Shown here: positions 47,182 through 55,973 of the stretch, piece by piece
How the letters are laid out: each line of letters starts with the position of its first letter
How positions within the stretch are numbered: the stretch's first letter is position 1
Assembly (NCBI GenBank): GCA_012845835.1
Contig: JABAKD010000010.1
Coordinates: 1,379,001 to 1,443,000, forward strand
Direction of reading: 5' to 3'
Source: Undaria pinnatifida
Taxonomy: Eukaryota > Sar > Phaeophyceae > Laminariales > Alariaceae
Length of the DNA: 64,000 bases
Program-made: the position numbers and the translations under genes
Notes under the pieces: model-generated
The model's input: the letters and a program-made list of their open reading frames with translations, nothing else
Database searches by the model: none
Told to the model about the DNA's origin: nothing

Positions 47182-48892
47182 GATATTTCACTATTCCCCT
47201 TCAGGTAAAGACTGCTAAGTGGAAATATCCCGAGAGGGTATCTAGCCTCGTCACAGGATCGTCTTCTTGATCCATTCCGAGTTTCCAGATGCATCGTCTC
47301 CTATAATAGAACAGAACACTACGTAAATAATCGTTTCTCCTCTTTACAAACCTTGCTCTCATTTCGGTTGAAAAATCAACCAACTGCAGAGGGATTATCA
47401 TACACACACACGAAAAAAAAACGGCCTACGGAGAGGACCGGCGACCTTACTCCGTACACATTCGACTTCAAATTTACTTGATCTACTTGAGTCACGATCG
47501 TCGCTATCGTCGCGTACATAACAGTCTAGCACCACAACCTCCTACAATAGGCCAACAGGGATTGTCTGCCACAGGCCAACGGGTATCAGAGGGAAATTCG
47601 CCACGTCTGTGCCCTCCCCCCGTCCCCCCTACCCTCCCCAACCCCCCTTTGCCCCCCCTCCCCCCCCCCCGCCCCCCCCGCGGCGGTCTTTTTAGTTGTG
47701 ATCGTCTGCCACGAAACTTTGAACGTGAACTGAGCGCACACCGCGGGGGGCATCTTTATAAATATGTTACGACACACCCTCCGGAAAACTCTCAACAAAA
47801 AGGTCGCCCGAATTCCTTTACCGAGAACTAAGGTGCGGTCTTCCCCCTCGACTCAGACTCGTTACCGCCTCCTGGAGAACGAACGCCTGCATGTTATACG
47901 GTTCATACTGTTGTACCGCTCCGGGCATACATGTAGGGGCCGTTTGGGTATTCACATGTAAACCCCCACGGTATTTAAATTTCCCTCCAGAATGGTCAAT
48001 GTGTAGCCCATCTACGAGTAGCTCCAGCCTGTCTGATAAGCTCCTGTATGCGCATGGCCAGCCTGTGTGATGAACTTCCTTCCGTATGCGCATGATGTTC
48101 ACCAGCTTGGGTCATGATGCCGTATGATGTGGCCCACCTGAAACGCCAGAGGACGACAGGACGGTGGTATGCCAGGTTGGCATGTGGTGGCGCATGAGCA
48201 AGACTCAGCACACGAATTTTTCAAGGCATACCCTGATGGGCTTGGTAGTTGATCGATATTTAACCCCGCTAGCTCAGTAGGGAACACCGCAACGTAAGAC
48301 CCCGACGTGACCGATGTCTGTTCCACTGGTATTAATAGTGGCGGTACCATTACTACTAGCAGTGGTGCTATCTCTCTGTCTCTGCCCGGCGAAGTGCAGC
48401 ACCGGCTAAGGCTCCCAGACACGGCGGGTTTCCATGCGGTGAAGCGTGTCACCTCTGCAATCAGCGAGCCACGGGCCGGGGGCAAGGTGCGGCCCTCCGC
48501 CAAGCCGCCTCCAGACGGCCCCCGGAACGCCCCCATCACGCCTCCAAGGGACCGAAGGAGACTGCAGCCGCCCGCGTAGGGCCCGTCGGATAACAAGTTT
48601 TGGACATACTATACAACATGCGTTCGTATACTTATGTGCTCTCCGTTTACCCTCTAGTAGAATTTCGACGGGATGGGTTGAAACGTCACGCAAGGTGCAG
48701 AGAAACAACAAGTACAAAGTTACCGTCACATGCAGAGAAACAACAACCACAAAACTACGATCATAGAATGCATGTAATGGTGTAACGACCATGAAAAAGT
48801 TATTTTCCTCTATAACATATATATATGAGGTTATCCAGGACTGTCTCGTCCTCAGGCAGAGCAAAGCGGCAAACACCAAGGGTACAGTCGGT
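45166..48892. other. No confident gene; microsatellite
   Basis: Several frames were checked and left out for lack of splice sites. The best is a GC-rich plus-strand frame 48307-48579 (SSGAISLSLPGEVQHRLRLP), which could be an exon of an unseen gene. 46157-46192 holds paired CCAGGTACT and ATACCTGGT words facing each other. C-rich runs lie at 47640-47690. Confidence 0.3.
47031..47181 (+). repeat. (AATC)n microsatellite
   Basis: About 150 bases of CAATCAAT with CAACCAAC variants. Confidence 0.95.
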
Positions 48893-49120
48893 TGGGGGGC
48901 ATGTTAAGGGGGGGCATGTTAAGGGGGGCATGTTAAGGGGGGCATGTTAAGGGGGGCATGTTAAGGGGGGCATGTCAAGGGGGGCATGTTAAGGGGGGCC
49001 TGTTCAGGGGGGGCATACTAAGTGGGGGGGCGTACCCATTTGCTGCTTGCCTTCGTCATTTGACCATTGACCACGCACCCCTTTTGGGAAAAAAGCACCG
49101 TTCCTACTCCTACTGTAACA
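48893..49120 (+). repeat. G-rich minisatellite leading into R1, copy 6
   Basis: About nine copies of a 14-15 base unit AAGGGGGGCATGTT run straight into an R1 core (CATTTGCTGCTTGCCTTCGT to CACCGTTCCTACTCCTACTG). The unit GGGGGGGCATGTTAAGG also precedes R1 copy 1 near 820, so this head appears to be part of the R1 family and has expanded here. Confidence 0.75.
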
Positions 49121-49232
49121 ATGTAACAAAGACACTTCACGTCAGGGGGGTCACATTTAGGGTCTTTTCTTCGGTAGGCCGGGCTCACTCGCGCGAGTGA
49201 ACCCCCCTTTCCTTTGCGGTCTTGTTCATTTT

Positions 49233-49264
<32 letters not shown>

Positions 49265-49997
49265 TTTTTTCTCCTCCGGCGGGTGGGGAAAAGTAAAGCT
49301 TTAGCTCACCACACTTCCACGTATTTTCATACGCGTCGTGTGTCGGTCTTCTTCATCTTTCGTTTTGTTCTTTCGCAGTATGAGACCGCCGTGGAACGGT
49401 CATAGCTGCGCTGCACCAATTAAACCGTCTGGAGGCTTTCTGGCTGCGAGGTACAGAGTCACTCGGGCGAGTGGCCCAAACCCGGCCGTGAAAAAGAGGG
49501 TACGATACTACAATACCATAGCCTTGATCCAAACGTTAATGCTTTCACAGAAGCCCACAAAACATACGTTAACGTTTTGAAAGAAACCTACGAAACATTA
49601 ATGTGCGTTGCGTCATAAAGCAATTTGGTACCACGGTCTCGAGCAGCATGGCTTTATGTCAAACTGATTTCACAGAAATGAGTCTTCGTAAAACTTTCCC
49701 ACTTTTTGAGGTCCTGCTTCGAAACGGGCCCAAACGCCGACAAATTATTGTGCGGAGCTAAAGACTGGATATTATGCGGCTCCAGCGGATGGTGCGCTGT
49801 GCGTAATTCTGACAAAAGTATGTACGCCAGCGCATCATATCACCGGACCATTTTTAGCCCTGGTGTGGGGAATTCGTGCAGGCTCTTGTCGACTGTTCCT
49901 GGAAAACCATTCTATGATAGGCAGGCATTATCTGTGTGATAATGATAATACGGCGAGCGACGAGCTTGGAGGCAGCGTACACAAGCTCACATGCTCA
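49121..49997. other. No gene seen; poly-T
   Basis: A T-rich run of about 40 bases at 49230-49270. No coding exon was recognised. Confidence 0.45.
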
Positions 49998-50527
49998 TGA
50001 AAGGAATTATTATTCATTCGTTCGACTACTGGTAAAAGGGTTATCAATTACCTACCCACACCACTGTAAGCATATAACACTCTCCCTCCCTAGAACGGCG
50101 GGATAATACCAGGTCGGCCGGATATACGGGCGGACCTATCAACATCCACGCGGTTCCGTTTCCTGGCGATACCGAGGAGAGTGTTTCTCAAGTTCGACGT
50201 GGGGAAAATCGCACAAGTTGATTATCGGTGGATGGTGAGATTCGAACCCACGGCCCACAAATCCATGGTCTGCCGACGACGCCATTGGTTAAGGAATTAG
50301 ACGGTACTAGTGGTACTCCCGAAGTATGCCAGTTGTCGGCCGGTATGGCGGAGAAAAAAAAAAGCAGTGCTGGTAGTGAAACGGTATCAGAAACAGGGCC
50401 AAACCCCACAGCCCGCAAAAGTCAACCCACGTACGAAAGGATCCACCAACCCTCTTCGTCCGTTTGAACACTGGTAAAAGGTTAACCTAGTGCTGTATTG
50501 GCCTAAACTAAGCTAGGCCTTATAACA
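49998..50527 (-). mobile_element. TRIM-A copy 2
   Basis: Minus-strand copy of the element at 18.5 kb. The terminal repeats are 49998-50079 and 50287-50527. The second is longer because about 150 foreign bases (50305-50455) sit inside it. The internal part, 50080-50286, is 207 bases, the same length as in copy 1. On the minus strand the order is terminal repeat, TGGCGTCGTCGGCAGACCA, tRNA-like T-arm (GTGGGTTCGAATCTCAC, CATCCACC), then purine tract AGGGAGGGAGAG and terminal repeat. The flanks are CTCA on both sides, a 4-base target duplication. Confidence 0.8.
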
Positions 50528-52788
50528 CTCACTCTACCTGTCTGCCCCCTTTGCATCTGTCGGAGTAGCAGAACTGGATGCACTACCAGCGTCTTCACAC
50601 CGTTGTGCGTTGCAATGAAGCTCCCAGCCGAGACTGCATCAAATGCAACAACCCCCCCCCCACTTCACAATTGTTGCTACTTTGCTGTGCTGTTCCGCCT
50701 TGATCTTGGATCTGTGACGAACACGCTATTACAAAACAAAACAAAAAACATCACCCCAGTATCAACGCCCGAATGGGTAGTACGGTCGGCAGGGTGGACC
50801 GCAACTGCACCAAGTCCGGGGCGGAAGGCTATTTTCTCATGGCCGGGGATTTTGTTTGTGGGTGAGCTTGTGCAAGCCCCACACTGCCCGGAAGGATGAC
50901 TTTCCTGGTGGCTATCTCCACCGCATCTGATCCCCAGGGACCGAGTCGTGTCGACATACTCACGCATCCGTACACAGCGGCAGCTTGCGCTGCCGGAGTA
51001 GCAACGTTGACCGCCGGTGCAGACAGCTCACGCTGTCGCTACCACGGGAACCGAAAGACGCCCCAGTTATCGTAGCGCTGGATTTCGAATACAATTGAGC
51101 ATAATTGACGCCCGACACGTGTGAAAATATGTGGAAGTGTGTGTGAGGTTGAGCTTTATTTTGTATTTTTCCCCATCCGCCGGAAGATAAAACAGCAAAA
51201 ACAAAAATAAAAATCACCCGTCCACGCATGTGAACTCCAGGTTTAGCTTAGCCCCCTCCAAGTCCGACGATGTCTTCGGGTATTCATCCCTGCAACACCT
51301 CAATCGCGCAGCCGTCAGACCAGGTCAGACAGATGGCTCAAAGCCCTCCCGTTATCAGGGAACAAGAGTACCTGGCAGGCCAGGCATGCAGGCCCAGAGC
51401 TGAGAGGAGGTGGCCGAAAACGCGCAAGTGCCCTATAATAGAGTCACACTCTTGAACAACGTTTTGAGACATGATATCCTAAAAAATTCGGCTGGAACTC
51501 CCAATACTAAAAACGTTAAAAACCAAGCGGGGACTACTAATACTACTGGTATGTCACGATTCGTCGGTGTGGCGTCCGGTAACGCTTGAAGATGCGCCAG
51601 AGCGCTTAAAGATGCGTCGGAGCACCCCGACGGCTGTGGTTCGATTCCCGATTGCCATGGCTTCATCACCGAGGACCTCAAGGTTGCTGTTGGTGCTACG
51701 AGCGGCGGATTTTGTTTTCATTTTTCGGTCAGAGCTCCCAGTTTCCACCCCAAACGCTCACACACTCACACACGTTCGCACCGATCACCCAACACCTCTT
51801 CTCCCCACCTCGAGCCTCGTCACGCCCTCACGCTCAGCTTTCCGTGTTCGCACAGCTACACCGTGCGGGGCTACAAGCTAACTATGCTGTGTTCCTCGTG
51901 GCTGGGGGCAGGATTTAACCACGCAAAAGGATGGTGTGGGTCCCTCCATTCTTCCATTCTTTAGCCTTTCCGTGGTACACTGCCGTACTTGTACTCGTAC
52001 TCATAGAGGGACGAGGTTGGAGGCGCGAGCGAACGGGACGGTGTCGGGGGGTAACCGGGCGACGTCGGCAGCGAGCGGGCGATGCCGGGATGCGACGACG
52101 GACGCGAGCGAGAGCGGGGCGACGATCCGAGCAAGAGCGGAGCTCGTTGCGCCGCAGTTTAGCTCCCTTTGATCGAGCTCGTGCCGCCAAGAGCGCGACG
52201 CTGCACAACAAATGGTTTTTCTACTCGTCGTACTGTTTTTGTTTTCGTTCTTGCTACTATTATTAAAAATAGTATGTAGAGCATCGTCTGCGAGAGCGAG
52301 CGAACGGGGCGATTTCGGGAGGGAACGGGGCCGATGAGAGCGAGCGGAGCGACGGCCTGAACGAACGGAGCGTGCGGAGCGACGGTTAAATGGAGCCAAT
52401 GGAGCGCGTCGCCCCGCCGTTCAGATATGTTTTGTCAAGCTCGTCCTGCCCCGAGCGGGGAGCGGCGTGACGATATGGAATCTCTGTCTCCGACGAACGC
52501 TCCGCGCTCCGACCAACATATTTTTCATTTTTTTGTCGTATTTTCGATTTTGTTTGGTGTTTTCGGTTTCTTCCCTTCCTTTTGTTGTTGTTGTTGTTGA
52601 TGTTGTTGTCGTTTAACCAAAAGCGGTTTTTTCATTTTTTCATTTTTTCATTCCATTTTTTCATTCTTTTTTGTGCAAAAAAGTGGAAAAAAACGGGGGC
52701 GAAAAAACAACATTTATTTTTAACAACGTTCTTCACCTTGCTCTCCAAAAAAAAAGTGTTTTTTCACTTTGCTCTCCATTTTTTATAA
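50528..52788. other. No confident gene; tRNA-like fragment and purine-rich repeats
   Basis: 51584-51657 ends in a T-arm-like GGTTCGATTCCCG and ATTGCCA but has no matching 5' acceptor, so it is a tRNA-derived fragment at most. 52060-52160 and 52290-52390 are rich in GAGCGAGCGGAGCGACGG-like words. 52580-52790 is T- and A-rich (GTTGTT, TTTTTCATT). No exon was supported. Confidence 0.35.
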
Positions 52789-53237
52789 AAATATTCTATG
52801 GACGTTAGCCGTGAGTTCGACGAATTTCGGGTCAATGCTCATGTTTGCAAGCTGCGTTGTTGGTACTTGTAATAATTTACTATGTATGTGGGTGAGTTTT
52901 TCCTTAATGGGAGGGGTCCTATTCTTTTGTTTTCGTTTTTGTTTTCGTTTTTGTTTTTGTTTAATAGATACCTGGTATATGTTTTGTTTTTCTCCACTAA
53001 AATGGGTGTTGGTATTTTTTACTCTAGGTGGGGAATTTTGTGCTAGACTCGACATTGTTTCTATTATTTTACAAATTTATTACTAGTAACTGTAGTTTCC
53101 ACTGTTTTAACTGGGTGGTTTACTTTTTGTTTCTCCGCTTTAATATCGGGAGGAGTACGATTACAGGGTATTATTGATAATACTTTTCTAACATGTTAAT
53201 ATTCGTCGAACTCACGGCTGACGTCCTTGAAATATTT
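52789..53237. mobile_element. TIR element (MITE-like)
   Basis: The ends are inverted: AAATATT...GGACGTTAGCCGTGAGTTCG at the left and its complement at 53200-53237, about 35 paired bases with a few changes. The interior is T-rich with (GTTTTC/GTTTTT)n and no coding capacity. No clear target duplication was seen. Short fragments of the same end occur near 22566 and 24880. Confidence 0.65.
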
Positions 53238-53307
53238 CTTATATAATATTAAAACAGCATTCGAGAATTAAAGTCGGCTACTCCCACCCTAAATAAAAAA
53301 AAAAGAA

Positions 53308-53610
53308 TGAGTCTGTGGGACTCGAATCCACGGTTCTTGTTATCCAGAATAACATGATACTTGCTACCTGGTACACAACAACACTCCTCCAACACTTGCA
53401 TCTCTCCTTGCCCATAATACGTGCTCACCTGTTCGACACAGATCGCCCAAAGCCCTCTCGTTATCATACAACAACAAGTAGTACAGTGTATACAGCGTAC
53501 TGATGCTCTTATCAGCAACACGATACCTGGCATACAACCACACTTCAACCACAACGCGTGCATCTTTTTTCTCTCATTTCTCATAAAGTACATGCTCACC
53601 TGTTCGCGAC
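53308..53610 (-). repeat. tRNA-like fragment and short direct repeats
   Basis: On the minus strand, 53340-53308 reads GTGGATTCGAGTCCCAC, a T-arm-like sequence. Beside it, about 53362-53435 and 53520-53606 are diverged direct copies. Both start with TACCTGGYAYACAAC and end with TGCTCACCTGTTCG. The layout resembles the TRIM elements, but termini could not be set. Confidence 0.4.
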
Positions 53611-53638
53611 GAACACTGGAACATTTTCGTGCCGGCTG

Positions 53639-53875
53639 TCAGTAATCCAGAGATGAGTGTTCCGTGAAGTCGAACAAGCGGCAAAGCTCGAGGCATAGCT
53701 TCATGTCGTACCGTTCCCCCTCGTGCTCGTTCCCGCAGTGAGACGAGCACTCAACAAACGTGTCCTCGTCCACATCCGCAGCTGCGTGTACTAAGGCAGC
53801 GCTCACGATAAGGAGCGCGAGGTAGAGCCCAACTACTGCTGCCGTCCCTCGAAGAAAAACCGTCGACTTCGTCAT
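53639..53875 (-). CDS. Small secreted peptide with double CX3C (helical hairpin) motif
   Basis: A single-exon frame of 78 residues from ATG 53875 to TGA 53639. The N-terminus is a clear signal peptide: basic start (MTKSTVFLRG), a long hydrophobic run (VVGLYLALLIVSAALV) and a cleavage-like AHA/AAA. The mature part is about 45 residues and acidic, with exactly four Cys, spaced C-x3-C-x13-C-x3-C (CSSHC ... CLELC). This is the pattern of alpha-hairpinin peptides and of twin-CX3C proteins. Export signal plus this pattern favours a disulfide-stabilised helical hairpin outside the cell or in the secretory path. An AT-rich stretch (ATATTATATT) lies about 50 bases upstream. The function is unknown, and the possibility of a further exon cannot be ruled out. 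Confidence 0.62.
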   Translation of the reverse strand: MTKSTVFLRGTAAVVGLYLALLIVSAALVHAAADVDEDTFVECSSHCGNEHEGERYDMKLCLELCRLFDFTEHSSLDY

Positions 53876-55160
53876 CCAGGCGCCTGACGTTCAAGCTATT
53901 CTGAATCTTCAATATAATATTTTGAAAGCCTATCGCTTATGTAGGAGGTGTGGCAGCAGGGAGCAAGGAAGGGGCGACCGAGTCGTAGCAGCACAGATGG
54001 CGAGGCAGGGGGTATGCACGTCAGTCAGGTGCTTGTTAGGGGCCATGGGAGGTTAGAATAAGCTCCTACTGTAGTAGGCCCTTGACCAATTTTGTGGACA
54101 CACGATGCAATGGTTGAACAATACCGGTTGCCACTTGAAGTTCAATTCAGTTTGAAAACATGGAGCGGCCAATTCGAATAGAAACCGCAAACCGCAAAGC
54201 ATTGTACATTGCACAGGCAAGCGTGCGCGATTGCGAGATCGCCTGATAGTCGCTACCGACAGCGCAGGGAGTCACAGCGACATTGGTTGATTCTTGGCTA
54301 TAGAGGGCAGCATCGCGGCGCGCCAAAACCGCAACTAGAATCATGAAAGTCTGATCAATTGCAGCTTGCAGCAGGAAGTAATTCCGCCGCGTTTTACCCA
54401 CACGATCGCAGTACCGTTACGCTGCTGCTGTCCTTGTGCTGCTGTACCTGAGATGCCTGGCTGTGGCTGGCTTCCGTCCACTGACGCGGAGCTGGAGGTG
54501 TTGTTCTTGCGGTCGGCTGGTGGTGTGTGTTCGGCTTGTTGGCTACCACGTTGTCGGCAGGTGTTCTGTTTTTTGGTGAGAAGTGCGCAACAGCTTCTTC
54601 TGTATGTGTTGCTTCGCGAACGTACCCGGCACCCGGGGACAGCTCGCTGTGTAAATAACGTATTCTGCATCGTACAACTCCTGAATTGCATCGGATCGTT
54701 TCGTGCGCTGTTCGCATCGAAATAAAGTTGCTGAACAGGTACACACCTTTCGGAGTCGTTTCGCTCGGGCATGCGCAAGAAGATCGCCCCGAGCGCGGCG
54801 TCGCGACGCGTTTTAGATTTCTCGAAAATAATTGCGCGATCACTCGGCCTACGCCAAGGATCGCATCCTCGGTCTTGCCCTCTGGTTCGTAACGGATCAG
54901 CAATGCCTGGGTTTATTTTGGGTACTTTTTACCTGGTATGTTTTTTCGCGGCTTGAAAAACGGGACTTCCTCTACAAACAAGTACACGTTCTAACCCTAC
55001 CGAGCCGAATGCATTTTATGTAGGGAGTATCCACCTGATCAACACGTATTATATGGTACATCACAGCCAGCGATCATGTTAGTTATTGTGTTTGCTGCTG
55101 CTGCTGCTGCTGCTGCCACTGATACGTCTCACGGTGAAGCACGTCGCACAACGGACAGGC
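53876..55160. other. No confident gene; (TGC)n
   Basis: A (TGC)n run at 55091-55117. TTACCTGGTATG occurs at 54929. No exon was supported. Confidence 0.4.
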
Positions 55161-55653
55161 TGTTGAGTAGGTTGGTACGTGTGGCGCCCCGGTGGTGGTG
55201 TAGATGGAGGAGAAAGGTGGCGTAATAGCCGGTGATCGGTAAACTACAAACTACTAAGGCGGGTGTGATAACCCGATTTACGTGTGTGGTGAAGCGTGAT
55301 AGCTCAGGTGTGATAACCCGGAAATGGAACTCGATGCTGTGGCGTGATAGCCGGGATGTAAATACACAGGCGTGGTAGCCGTGCAGTGGTGAAGGCGTGA
55401 TTGCCCTTGCAATATAGATGGGTCGTGGTAGCCCTTGGCGTGGTAGCCGTAGAAGAGACACAGAGAAGACACAAGGTAGAGGCAAATATAGAGTCGAAAA
55501 TGGAGTGATATTATTCGGGCACATAAAACTCACAACACAAAATCCCGTTGTGGAGATCCATCCCACACATATACGAAACCCCCAAAATTCTCCGATCCAT
55601 CTTTTCGACGGATTCTCGTTTGCAATCTGACAATGGAGTGAGTACGTCCAACA
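55161..55653 (-). repeat. Putative 3' LTR of copia-2
   Basis: On the minus strand it starts TGTTGGACGTACTC directly after a purine tract (GAGTAGGGGGGC) and ends CTACTCAACA. It lies downstream of the copia-2 RNase H, where an LTR is expected. Inside are about nine GGCTAYCACGCC or GGGTTATCACACC words. The partner LTR is not in the window, so the limits rest on termini and position only. Confidence 0.55.
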
Positions 55654-55973
55654 GCCCCCCTACTCGCAACATTGTCATGATTTATCCAGACTATCTTTTT
55701 AAAACGTACATTCCCAGATACCAAAATTCTGCAGAGTTTTTCTTTACTCAAGTCCAGAAAACAAAAAAAAATGTTGCATAATATGCAAAAACACTCAAAT
55801 CCGTTCTCATCACATCCATGACCGACCATTAAAACTCAAACACTATTCAGTATTTTCCATCGATCAATTTGAATGCAAATCCTTGAACCCTCATAAAGAT
55901 ACATCAGAAAACAAAACAAAGAAACATGTAAGAAACATAAAGTCAGAAAATCAAACACTATCCGAGAGAGAAA

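Noticed and set aside
50188-50467. Short frames with EIRTHGPQ-like text
   Set aside because: This is the well-known product of translating a tRNA-like sequence; it belongs to TRIM-A.
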